Notes: generated by a model from the sequence alone, not told the origin. A stretch of 11,956 nucleotides of DNA from an uncultured Clostridia bacterium (GCA_934149155.1 CAKPDZ010000043.1:1-11956), one strand, 5' to 3'. Positions 1 to 6,443 are shown, numbered from the stretch's first letter. A program made the numbers and translations.

Positions 1-809
1 TATTCTTCTATTATTTTATGTTCTGGTGCTACTACCATATATGTTGCACCAAATAATGTATCTGGTCTTGTTGTATATACTGTTAATGTCTCATCAGTTT
101 CAGCAATTTTGAATTTTACTTCTGCTCCTTCACTACGTCCAATCCAGTTACGTTGTTGTGTTTTTATTTTTTCTAGATAATCTACATCATCTAAGTCATC
201 TATTAGTCTTTGCGCATATTCTGTTATTTTTAACATCCATTGTGATTTTTCTTTTTGTACTACTGGACTTCCACATCTTTCGCATACACCATTTACAACT
301 TCTTCGTTTGCTAATCCTACTTTACATCCTGTACAGAAGTTTATTGGCATTGTTGCTTTATATGCTAATCCTTTTTTATATAATTGAATAAATATCCATT
401 GTGTCCATTTGTAGTACTCTGGGTCTGTTGTGTCTATCACTCTTGACCAGTCAAATGAAAATCCTAATGATTTTAATTGTTCTGTAAAATGTGCAATATT
501 TTTTGCTGTTGTTATTTTAGGATGTACATTTGTTTTTATTGCATAATTTTCTGCTGGTAATCCAAATGCGTCAAATCCTATTGGGAATAAGACATTATAA
601 CCTTGTAATCTTCTTTTTCTTGCTATTACATCTAATGCTGTATAACTACGTGGGTGCCCTACATGTAACCCCTGTCCTGATGGGTATGGGAATTCTATTA
701 GTCCATACCATTTCTTTTTATTTGTATAATCATTTTTTGCATTGAATGTTCCTTCTTTTTCCCATTTTTCTTGCCATTTTTTTTCTACTTCTTTAAAATT
801 ATATGCCAT
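1..809 (-). CDS. leuS: Leucyl-tRNA synthetase, N-terminal part (cut by window edge)
   Basis: Cytoplasmic class I aminoacyl-tRNA synthetase that charges tRNA-Leu with leucine using ATP. The 269 complete codons seen here begin MAYNFKEVEKKWQEKW, a typical LeuRS opening. The class I HIGH motif appears as HVGH at residues 49-52. The GFDAFGLPAENYA block (78-90) and a zinc-ribbon with cysteines 159, 162, 177 and 180 follow. NWIGRSEG (221-228) leads into the CP1 editing domain, whose threonine-rich TTRPDTLFG is at 246-254. The rest of the editing domain, the KMSKS loop and the anticodon-binding part lie beyond the left edge. The start ATG is preceded by a GAGAGGG ribosome binding site. The gene lies 74 bases after the glycosylase gene and has its own consensus promoter, so it need not depend on read-through. 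There is no room for a T-box leader. Confidence 0.97.
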   Translation of the reverse strand, partial: MAYNFKEVEKKWQEKWEKEGTFNAKNDYTNKKKWYGLIEFPYPSGQGLHVGHPRSYTALDVIARKRRLQGYNVLFPIGFDAFGLPAENYAIKTNVHPKITTAKNIAHFTEQLKSLGFSFDWSRVIDTTDPEYYKWTQWIFIQLYKKGLAYKATMPINFCTGCKVGLANEEVVNGVCERCGSPVVQKEKSQWMLKITEYAQRLIDDLDDVDYLEKIKTQQRNWIGRSEGAEVKFKIAETDETLTVYTTRPDTLFGATYMVVAPEHKIIEE

Positions 810-848
810 CTGTATTCCCTCTCTCTTTTTATAAATTTCAACATACTA

Positions 849-877
849 ATTATACTCGCAAAAAGCCCAAAAGTCAA
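849..877 (-). promoter_or_regulatory. Promoter of leuS
   Basis: Read on the minus strand, this is TTGACT (872-877), a 17-base spacer and a perfect TATAAT (849-854). Transcription would start near 842, giving a leader of only about 33 bases before the leuS ATG. The -35 box lies in the middle of a 17-base palindrome (869-885). Confidence 0.8.
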
Positions 878-885
878 TGACTTTT
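869..885. repeat. Palindrome overlapping the ogg stop codon and leuS -35 box
   Basis: AAAAGTCA-A-TGACTTTT is a perfect 8-base inverted repeat around one central base. It covers the last bases of the glycosylase gene, including part of its stop codon, and the whole leuS -35 hexamer. It could be an operator, a weak AT-rich terminator hairpin (7-bp stem with a three-base loop), or chance in AT-rich DNA. The symmetry is directly visible; the role is inference. Confidence 0.45.
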
Positions 886-1750
886 AAGCTTCTCTTTTCC
901 AATAAAATAAATATTGTTGTGCTATTCCTGCTAAATTTCCAAACTTTTCATGTGCTAATTTTTCTATTTCTTTTTTATTTACTTTTGTTTCATCTTCGTT
1001 TTTTATATATAACTCATTCATAACACGTCTAACCCACACATCAATTGGAAAAACCTCAAATCTTTTCAATGTAGAAAATAATAATATACAATCAGCCACT
1101 TTAGGCCCAACACCTGATAATGTTAAAAGTTGTTCTCTTACTTCTAAAGTATTAGGATTATTTTGCATTTGTTCTAAATCTACTTTTTTATCTAAAACCA
1201 TATGAACAGTTTCATATAAGCGTATATCTCTAAAACCTGCACCTAATTTTCTATAATCTTCTACACTAACATCTTTTAATTCTTCTGCAGTTGGAAATGT
1301 ATAATATCTTTCTCCATTCCACTCTATTTCTTTTCCATATGTTTTTGATAGTCTTTCTATTATTCCTTTTATTCTTGGAATATTGTTATTTGCTGAAATT
1401 ATATATGATATTATCATTTCCCACAAGTCTTGGTTTAGTATTCGTATTCCTTGTCCATATTCTATACTTGTTTTTACGTTTTTATCTATCTGTGATAGTT
1501 TATTTTTTATTTTTTCATAGTTTCTTTTTAAGTCAAAATAATCTTCTACTATTTCTTTTATATCTCCATCACATATTCCTTTAAATGTTACTGTGTTTCC
1601 TTGTTTTTGAACATTCATTACATTTTTTCTAAATATTCCTGTATAGCTTCCATCTTCTTGTTTGTTCCATCTAAAACATTGTCCACAATCAAATATATCT
1701 GCTAGTTCAAATGATTTTATATTTTCTATTTTGTATTCTTGTTCTTTCAT
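884..1750 (-). CDS. ogg: 8-oxoguanine DNA glycosylase/AP lyase, OGG1 family
   Basis: Base-excision repair enzyme expected to remove 8-oxoguanine paired with cytosine and nick the abasic site. The N-terminal OGG_N-like domain (about 1-100) carries FDCGQCFRW at 20-28, a strongly conserved block of bacterial and eukaryotic OGG1 proteins. The glycosylase fold follows, with LWEMIISYIISANNNIPRI at 109-127. The helix-hairpin-helix is LSGVGPKVADC (211-221), so Lys217 is the expected Schiff-base nucleophile, matching Lys249 of human OGG1. FPIDVWVRR (234-242) supplies the catalytic Asp237. At 288 residues it is close to the length of clostridial OGG proteins. The ATG has a GAGGTGAAG ribosome binding site and a consensus promoter just upstream. 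It is the first gene of a likely two-gene ogg-leuS arrangement; no functional link between the two is evident. Confidence 0.95.
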   Translation of the reverse strand: MKEQEYKIENIKSFELADIFDCGQCFRWNKQEDGSYTGIFRKNVMNVQKQGNTVTFKGICDGDIKEIVEDYFDLKRNYEKIKNKLSQIDKNVKTSIEYGQGIRILNQDLWEMIISYIISANNNIPRIKGIIERLSKTYGKEIEWNGERYYTFPTAEELKDVSVEDYRKLGAGFRDIRLYETVHMVLDKKVDLEQMQNNPNTLEVREQLLTLSGVGPKVADCILLFSTLKRFEVFPIDVWVRRVMNELYIKNEDETKVNKKEIEKLAHEKFGNLAGIAQQYLFYWKREA

Positions 1751-1773
1751 TTTGCTTCACCTCATATATTCTT

Positions 1774-1802
1774 ATTTTACAATAATTATTTTAATATTTC
1801 AA
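1774..1802 (-). promoter_or_regulatory. Promoter of the glycosylase gene
   Basis: Minus-strand TTGAAA (1797-1802), a 17-base spacer and TAAAAT (1774-1779), with the predicted start near 1767 and only about 17 bases of leader before the ATG at 1750. Confidence 0.7.
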
Positions 1803-1822
1803 CAAATTAATAAAAGTCGTCT

Positions 1823-1843
1823 AAAAGGAGCAATGCCCCTCTT
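1823..1843 (-). terminator. Possible weak terminator after the Lon-like protease gene
   Basis: On the minus strand a nine-pair stem (including two G-U pairs) with a three-base loop begins 6 bases past the TAG stop at 1850. Its 3' arm ends in four T residues, but no longer T-tract follows, so termination may be inefficient. The position between a stop codon and the next promoter fits a terminator. Confidence 0.4.
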
Positions 1844-1849
1844 GACAAC

Positions 1850-4240
1850 CTATCTTTCACATATTTTTGCATATTTTCTTAATTTTTCATAGACTAATCT
1901 ATTTATTGTCCCTGCCGGGAAGTTTCCATCTTTATCTTTCTTACCTGCTGGTACTCCTGTTAGTACTTCTATTCCTTCTTCAATTGTGGAAACAGCATAA
2001 ATGTGGAATTGTCTATTTTTTACTGCATCTACTACTTCATCAGAAAGTTGTAAATTATTAATATTTTGTACAGGTATCATAACTCCATGAGAACCATCTA
2101 GCCCTCTCATTTTGCATATTTGGAAGAATCCTTCTATTTTTTCGTTTACTCCCCCTATTGGTTGTATTTGCCCTTTTTGATTTACTGATCCTGTTACTGC
2201 TATTGATTGCTTTATTGGAATTTCTGAAAGACTTGAAAGTAGTCCATATAATTCTGTGCTTGATGCACTGTCTCCATCTACTCCATTGTATAATTGTTCA
2301 AAACATATACTTGCTGTTAGGCATAATGGTATGTCTTGTGCAAATAACTCTCCTAGATATCCTGAAAGTATATATACACCTTTGCTATGTGTTGAGCCTG
2401 ACATTTCTACTTCTCGTTCTATGTTTACAATTCCTTCTTTTCCTGTATAAGTATTTACAGTAATTTTAGCTGGTTTTCCAAATGTGTAATCTCCTATTGT
2501 CATTACTGTTAATCCATTTAGTTCTCCTACTAAAGAACCTTTTGTGTTTATTAAAAGAGTATTTTCTTTTATCATTTCAACATATTTTTCATCGTATTTT
2601 TTTATTCTATCTATTCTTTCACTTAATGCTTTATCAACATATTCTTCTGTTACTATTTTGCTTTTTCCAATTTTTGCCCAAGTACATGCTTCCCCAACAA
2701 CCTGTGCTATGTCTGTAAATCGAGTTGATAATTTTCCTTTTTCTCCTGCTATTCTTGATGCATATTCTACTACTCTTGCCATTGCGGTTTTGTCTAATGG
2801 TAGTAATTCCTCTTGTTCACAAAATGTGTGTACAAATCTTGCTAATTTATTAACATTTTCTTCATTTATTGGAGCAGTTTCTTCAAATTCTACTTTGATT
2901 TTAAATAATTTTCTGAAGTCTGCATCCATTGATAATAATGTATGATAAATATTAGAATTTCCTATAAGTATAACCTTTAAATCAAGTGGAATTGGTTCTG
3001 GTTTTAATGATATCATTGCCATTGATGTACGTTGTTCCATTGCATTATCTATACTTAGTTCTTTTACTCTTAATACTCTTTTTAATTCTTCATAACATGC
3101 TGGATTTGCTAATAAATCTTTAGCTTGAAAAATTATATATCCTCCATTTGCTTGTTGCATTAATCCCGGTTTTAACATTGTAAAGTCTGTCTTTAATGCT
3201 CCATAATAGTTTTCATATTCTAATTTTCCAAATAAATTCTGATATGAATAGTTTGAATCCATTACAACTGGACATCCTTCTCTGTTACTATTGTCAATAA
3301 ATAAATTTACTCTATAATTTAGGCATGGGTCTTGTATTCTATGTTGTGGTGGTATTGGCTGTTGTTGAGCATTATTCTGGTTCTTATCTTCTTCTAAAAA
3401 ATATGATACATTTTTTAATACATCTTGCTTTACATCATTTAAAAATTGATTAATTTTTTTATTTCTTTTGTATTTAGATTTTATATAATTAATGTGTGCA
3501 TTAACTGTTAATAGTGCTATATTTGATTGCCATTCTGATACTTTTTTGTCTGATTGTCTTTCTATTTGTTTTATTTCACTTATTGCATCCATTATTTGTT
3601 GTTGCACTATTACTGATTTTTCTTCATATACTTGTTTTACTTCTTCATCTAATTTTTCAAATTCTTCTTCTGGTACTACTTTTCCTTCTATTACTGGCAT
3701 CATGTATATTCCATTTTGTGCTGATTTTACTTGGAATCCATGTTTTTGTGAATTTTCATTTAACTTTGTTAAAACTATTTCTCTTTTTTCTTCAAATTCT
3801 TTTTTTATTAATGCTTTTTCTTTTTCAAAATCATCTGCATTAAATGTTTTTTTGATGTCTTTTTTTACTTCTTTTATAAATCCATCCATATTTTCTTTAA
3901 ATTCTTTTCCTTGCCCTGCTGCAAGTGATACAGCAATAGGTTCATTTGGATTTTTAAAGTTATATATATAGCACCAGTCATTTGGAACTTTCTTTTTAGT
4001 AGAAATACTGTCTAAATAGTGTTTTGTATACATTGTTTTTCCTACTCCACTTGGTCCTTCTAGATATAAATTGTATCCTTTTATATTTACATTAACTCCG
4101 AATTCTAATGCTTTTATTCCTCTCTCTTGTCCTATTCCATCATTTATTGGTTCTAAATCTTTTGTTGTTTCAAATTTGAACATATTTTGATCACATATCA
4201 TCTTTAAGTCTCTATAACTTAATTCATTTTTTTCTTTCAT
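1850..4240 (-). CDS. Lon-like ATP-dependent protease (COG1067 / AAA_32 plus Lon_C)
   Basis: Predicted cytoplasmic ATP-driven serine-lysine protease of 796 residues. Walker A GPSGVGKT is at residues 62-69. A long charged, probably coiled-coil stretch (about 125-285) and a Q/P-rich linker (about 287-300) follow, as expected for an insertion in this family's ATPase module. The sensor-1-like LIGNSN is at 425-430. The C-terminal Lon_C domain (about 565-760) has GDSASS with nucleophile Ser658 and GGVNEKIEG with general-base Lys701; their 43-residue spacing equals that of Ser679/Lys722 in E. coli Lon. There is no classical Lon N-terminal substrate domain, which separates it from LonA. An in-frame ATG at 4258 exists, but GGAGG lies 5 bases before the ATG at 4240, so the shorter start is chosen. 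It has its own promoter and appears monocistronic. Its substrates cannot be inferred. Confidence 0.92.
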   Translation of the reverse strand: MKEKNELSYRDLKMICDQNMFKFETTKDLEPINDGIGQERGIKALEFGVNVNIKGYNLYLEGPSGVGKTMYTKHYLDSISTKKKVPNDWCYIYNFKNPNEPIAVSLAAGQGKEFKENMDGFIKEVKKDIKKTFNADDFEKEKALIKKEFEEKREIVLTKLNENSQKHGFQVKSAQNGIYMMPVIEGKVVPEEEFEKLDEEVKQVYEEKSVIVQQQIMDAISEIKQIERQSDKKVSEWQSNIALLTVNAHINYIKSKYKRNKKINQFLNDVKQDVLKNVSYFLEEDKNQNNAQQQPIPPQHRIQDPCLNYRVNLFIDNSNREGCPVVMDSNYSYQNLFGKLEYENYYGALKTDFTMLKPGLMQQANGGYIIFQAKDLLANPACYEELKRVLRVKELSIDNAMEQRTSMAMISLKPEPIPLDLKVILIGNSNIYHTLLSMDADFRKLFKIKVEFEETAPINEENVNKLARFVHTFCEQEELLPLDKTAMARVVEYASRIAGEKGKLSTRFTDIAQVVGEACTWAKIGKSKIVTEEYVDKALSERIDRIKKYDEKYVEMIKENTLLINTKGSLVGELNGLTVMTIGDYTFGKPAKITVNTYTGKEGIVNIEREVEMSGSTHSKGVYILSGYLGELFAQDIPLCLTASICFEQLYNGVDGDSASSTELYGLLSSLSEIPIKQSIAVTGSVNQKGQIQPIGGVNEKIEGFFQICKMRGLDGSHGVMIPVQNINNLQLSDEVVDAVKNRQFHIYAVSTIEEGIEVLTGVPAGKKDKDGNFPAGTINRLVYEKLRKYAKICER

Positions 4241-4245
4241 TTTTT

Positions 4246-4250
4246 CCTCC
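4246..4250 (-). promoter_or_regulatory. Ribosome binding site that fixes the Lon-like protease start
   Basis: Minus-strand GGAGG sits five bases upstream of the ATG at 4240 and lies inside the longer reading frame that begins at 4258. The upstream ATG has only AT-rich sequence before it, so 4240 is the better start. Confidence 0.8.
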
Positions 4251-4286
4251 GTATACATTTTTATTTTGTCCCACTTTATCTATTTT

Positions 4287-4315
4287 ATTTTATATTAGTT
4301 ACTCTTTTTTGTAAA
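4287..4315 (-). promoter_or_regulatory. Promoter of the Lon-like protease gene
   Basis: Minus-strand TTTACA (4310-4315), a 17-base spacer and TAAAAT (4287-4292). The predicted start is near 4280, giving a leader of about 40 bases. I see no CIRCE or CtsR-type heat-shock operator nearby. Confidence 0.7.
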
Positions 4316-4372
4316 GGTATTTTTCGTATTTTTTTGTTGAAATTTTTGGAATATTTTTATTAAAAATCCATT

Positions 4373-4401
4373 AAAAAAACACATTCCAATTAGGAATGTG
4401 T
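4373..4401 (-). terminator. Intrinsic terminator of the small membrane-protein gene
   Basis: Perfect nine-base-pair stem ACACATTCC/GGAATGTGT (4379-4387 and 4393-4401) with a five-base loop. On the minus strand it is followed by a run of seven T residues (4373-4379, partly within the stem). It begins 14 bases after the TAG/TAA-side end of the gene at 4416 and insulates the protease gene downstream. Confidence 0.88.
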
Positions 4402-4415
4402 CTCAGTATTAGAAG

Positions 4416-4721
4416 TTAGTCGTCTATCTCATATGTACCTGTAGCTCCCCAGGCCTCTTTAAATGTGCAATTATTTTCTTCTTGATATTTAACAACTTCT
4501 ATGCAGCGAGCAATATACCAATAAATTATAGTTCCTAAACCAATAGAACCAAATATAGTGAATATCTGCTCTACATTACTCAAATTAATTTGTAATACTA
4601 TTAAAATGATTGTTACAATCCCTGGCAACCATCCCAATACTACTGTCATTCTTATAACTTCTTTAATAGTCTCTGACTCCCGTAATCCTAATACTATCGC
4701 CTTTAAAATTTTTTTAATCAT
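4416..4721 (-). CDS. Small two-helix membrane protein, unrecognised family
   Basis: I do not recognise this 101-residue protein. It has a short basic amphipathic N-terminus (MIKKILKAIVLGLR), then two hydrophobic segments at about 25-45 and 52-72, and a polar, acidic tail (about 78-101, ending TYEIDD). This suggests an inner-membrane hairpin protein with the tail on the same side as the N-terminus. There is no lipobox or cleavable signal. The start is secure: AAGGAGGAG lies just upstream of the ATG, a TTGCAA-17-TATAAT promoter precedes it, and a strong terminator follows it, so it is a complete single-gene unit. Its promoter diverges from that of the 86-residue gene at 4935, which could mean shared control. 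The C-terminal half has no motif I can assign. Confidence 0.82.
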   Translation of the reverse strand: MIKKILKAIVLGLRESETIKEVIRMTVVLGWLPGIVTIILIVLQINLSNVEQIFTIFGSIGLGTIIYWYIARCIEVVKYQEENNCTFKEAWGATGTYEIDD

Positions 4722-4765
4722 GTTGTCTCCTCCTTTTAGGCTTAAATACTTATTTATATATTTAT

Positions 4766-4794
4766 ATTATAACATAATGCTTCTTTTTTTGCAA
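4766..4794 (-). promoter_or_regulatory. Promoter of the small membrane-protein gene
   Basis: Minus-strand TTGCAA (4789-4794), a 17-base spacer and a perfect TATAAT (4766-4771). The predicted start is near 4759, giving a leader of about 38 bases. Confidence 0.78.
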
Positions 4795-4822
4795 TTATGT
4801 TGCTTTGATTATCCATATCTTT

Positions 4823-4851
4823 TTGACTTTCTATTAAAATTATGTTAAAAT
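4823..4851 (+). promoter_or_regulatory. Promoter of the 86-residue plus-strand gene
   Basis: Plus-strand TTGACT (4823-4828), a 17-base spacer and TAAAAT (4846-4851). It faces away from the promoter at 4766-4794, with the two -35 boxes about 28 bases apart. Predicted transcription start is near 4858, leaving an untranslated leader of about 77 bases, the longest promoter-to-start leader in the window. Confidence 0.75.
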
Positions 4852-4857
4852 TGACAT

Positions 4858-4934
4858 AGGTGAAACGTAGCATTCCTCGTTACATCTGGAACTATTAACA
4901 TTTTTTATAGGCGAATGCCAAGGAGGAAATACCA
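4858..4934 (+). promoter_or_regulatory. 5' leader with possible RNA structure around the ribosome binding site
   Basis: A small hairpin can form from AACG (4864-4867) and CGTT (4878-4881), extendable by TG/CA across one mismatch. Its loop contains GCATTC (4870-4875), complementary to GAATGC (4913-4918), three bases before the GGAGG ribosome binding site; pairing would make a pseudoknot. Alternatively TTCCTC (4873-4878) can pair with GAGGAA (4923-4928), which covers the ribosome binding site. The two pairings share bases and exclude each other. It matches no riboswitch class I know, and pairings this short can arise by chance. Confidence 0.3.
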
Positions 4935-5195
4935 ATGTCACAAGAAGAAATCATATCAAGAACTGGAAAACGTTTCTGGATAATGTTAGATGAATCAGAA
5001 GCTATTTTTTTTATAGCTAATGAACATCATTCTAATTTAGAAGCTCAGAACCGTTGCATAGAGGTCATGAAGCCTCTTAATTGGCAACGAACAGGTACTT
5101 TTAGAAAGCTTTTAATAAACGGGAAAAACCTAACCGGAATTGGTTATGAGGTTCCTGTTGATAATCCATTTGATTATCTATCAGAAGTTTTCTAG
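4935..5195 (+). CDS. Small soluble protein, unrecognised family
   Basis: I do not recognise this 86-residue protein, the only plus-strand gene in the window. It is soluble-looking, aromatic-rich (three Trp/Phe clusters: FWIML 14-18, IFFIANE 24-30, NPFDYLSEVF 77-86), with no signal peptide or membrane segment and no cysteine pair. The pattern of short beta-like stretches suggests a compact alpha/beta domain, but that is only inference. Evidence that it is real: AAGGAGGAAAT seven bases before the ATG, a consensus promoter 84 bases upstream, and a strong terminator 20 bases after the stop. Three of its five arginine codons are CGN, and it uses more C/G-ending codons than the ribosomal genes beside it, a weak hint of separate origin. 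It may be co-controlled with the divergent membrane-protein gene. Confidence 0.8.
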   Translation: MSQEEIISRTGKRFWIMLDESEAIFFIANEHHSNLEAQNRCIEVMKPLNWQRTGTFRKLLINGKNLTGIGYEVPVDNPFDYLSEVF

Positions 5196-5214
5196 AAATT
5201 TTTAATTGTCGACA

Positions 5215-5250
5215 AAAGAGATGTCCAATGGACATCTCTTTCATTTTTTT
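5215..5250. terminator. Shared bidirectional terminator between the 86-residue gene and rplS
   Basis: A perfect 12-base-pair stem (5215-5226 and 5230-5241) has a three-base AAT loop. On the plus strand it is followed by CA and seven T residues (5244-5250), a good terminator for the gene ending at 5195. On the minus strand it lies 10 bases after the rplS stop, with a shorter T-tract (TTTT, within the stem end). The two genes converge on it. Confidence 0.9.
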
Positions 5251-5251
5251 A

Positions 5252-5704
5252 TTATTCAGCTGTTGCTTCTGTTTTTGCTTCTTCAGCTACTGCTTCAACT
5301 TCTTTAGCAGGTTCTTCTTTAACTTCTTCTTTGATTGTTATCATTTTGTTTTCAATTCTAGCTCCAACCATTTCTTTAGTCTTAGAAGCTTTACCTGTTC
5401 TTTCTCTTAAATAGTAAAGTTTAGCTCTTCTAGCTTTACCAACTCTAACTACTTCTACTTTTTCTACTAATGGTGAATGGATTAAGAATGTTTTTTCTAC
5501 ACCTACACCGTAAGAGATTTTTCTTACTGTGAATGTTTCGTTAAGTCCTCCACCTTGTTTTTTAATTACAATTCCTTCAAATACTTGGATTCTTTCTTTG
5601 TTTCCTTCTTTAATTCTAACATGAACTCTAACTGTATTTCCAACTTTGATTTCTGGAATAGCATTTTTTAATTGTTCATATTCGATTGCTTTTATGACAT
5701 CCAT
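5252..5704 (-). CDS. rplS: 50S ribosomal protein L19 with acidic C-terminal extension
   Basis: L19 sits at the 30S-50S interface of the ribosome. Residues 1-111 are canonical: IPEIKVGNTVRVHVRI (16-31), RIQVFEGIVIKKQGGG (38-53), ETFTVRKISYGVGVEKTF (56-73) and RRAKLYYLR (92-100). The usual bacterial protein ends near residue 115; this one continues to 150 with a low-complexity Glu/Ala/Lys/Val tail (about 125-150). The AAGGAGG ribosome binding site overlaps the end of trmD, the start lies 6 bases past the trmD stop, and it is the last gene of the operon before the shared terminator. Confidence 0.97.
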   Translation of the reverse strand: MDVIKAIEYEQLKNAIPEIKVGNTVRVHVRIKEGNKERIQVFEGIVIKKQGGGLNETFTVRKISYGVGVEKTFLIHSPLVEKVEVVRVGKARRAKLYYLRERTGKASKTKEMVGARIENKMITIKEEVKEEPAKEVEAVAEEAKTEATAE

Positions 5705-5710
5705 CGTATT

Positions 5711-6430
5711 TTACCTCCTTCTTTCTATATTTTCTATAATTTTTCTGTCTTCGTCTGACAATTTTACATTTTCTAAAAGTTCTGGTCTTTTTAGATATGT
5801 GTTTTTTAAAGCTTCACATCTTCTCCATTTATTTATATTTTCGTGGTGACCTGAAAGTAAAACTTCTGGAACGCTGACTCCATCAAAAATTTCTGGTCTT
5901 GTATATTGAGGATATTCAAGTATTCCTTGTGCAAATGATTCTTCTGATATTGAATCTTTGCTTAATACTCCATCTACATATCTACTTACACTATCTATTA
6001 ACACCATTGCTGGAATTTCTCCACCTGTTAATACATAATCTCCTATAGATATTTCCTCATCTACAATTTTGTCAATTACCCTTTGGTCTATACCTTCATA
6101 ATGTCCACAAAGGATTATAAGATGCTCTTCTTTACTTAATTGTTCTACCTTTTTTTGATTTAATACTTTTCCTTGTGGTGACATGTATATTACTTTTGCA
6201 TTTGAGTCTTTTATTGATTCATATGCGTCATTTACTACATCTGCTTGCATTACCATGCCAGCTCCACCACCATATGGAGTGTCATCTACTTTTTTATGTT
6301 TGTTTTTTGAAAAATCTCTAATGTTTATTAAGTTTATATCTATTAGATTTTTTTCTTTTGCTCTTCCTATTATGCTTTGCTTTACTGGCTCAAACATTTC
6401 TGGAAAGAGTGTTAACACATCAAATTTCAT
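5711..6430 (-). CDS. trmD: tRNA (guanine-N1)-methyltransferase TrmD
   Basis: SPOUT-class enzyme that uses S-adenosylmethionine to methylate N1 of G37 in tRNAs with G36, preventing +1 frameshifting. The 239-residue length is standard. Conserved blocks: DVLTLFPEMF (4-13), DDTPYGGGAGMVM (49-61), LCGHYEGIDQR (107-117), and the trefoil-knot cofactor loop EISIGDYVLTGGE (126-138). LIDSVSRY (144-151) contains the equivalent of E. coli Arg154, and EYPQYTRPE (172-180) and VLLSGHH (190-196) follow. The residue aligning with E. coli general base Asp169 is Glu164 (SEESF) here. The start has TGGAGGAAC just upstream, and the gene follows rimM by 13 bases. Confidence 0.97.
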   Translation of the reverse strand: MKFDVLTLFPEMFEPVKQSIIGRAKEKNLIDINLINIRDFSKNKHKKVDDTPYGGGAGMVMQADVVNDAYESIKDSNAKVIYMSPQGKVLNQKKVEQLSKEEHLIILCGHYEGIDQRVIDKIVDEEISIGDYVLTGGEIPAMVLIDSVSRYVDGVLSKDSISEESFAQGILEYPQYTRPEIFDGVSVPEVLLSGHHENINKWRRCEALKNTYLKRPELLENVKLSDEDRKIIENIERRR

Positions 6431-6443
6431 AGTTCCTCCATTT

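Noticed and set aside
158..745. Leucine- and phenylalanine-rich plus-strand reading frames (158-391, 530-745)
   Set aside because: They are antisense shadows of leuS: T-rich complement of an A-rich coding strand gives false hydrophobic proteins. No ribosome binding sites.
2158..3971. Several plus-strand hydrophobic reading frames opposite the Lon-like protease, up to 159 codons
   Set aside because: They lie wholly within a gene with clear family motifs on the other strand, are Leu/Phe/Ser-rich composition artefacts, and lack ribosome binding sites and promoters.
4241..4258. Six-residue N-terminal extension of the Lon-like protease from the ATG at 4258
   Set aside because: The GGAGG ribosome binding site lies inside this extension and fits the ATG at 4240.
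4347..4370. Imperfect inverted repeat TGGA...TCCA with an inner TTTTT/AAAAA stem upstream of the Lon-like protease promoter
   Set aside because: Almost all A/T pairs with a three-base bulge; not separable from composition, and it sits just past a much better terminator.
4851..4856. Second TTGACA just after the promoter of the 86-residue gene
   Set aside because: The sequence 17 bases downstream (TCCTCG) is not a -10 box.
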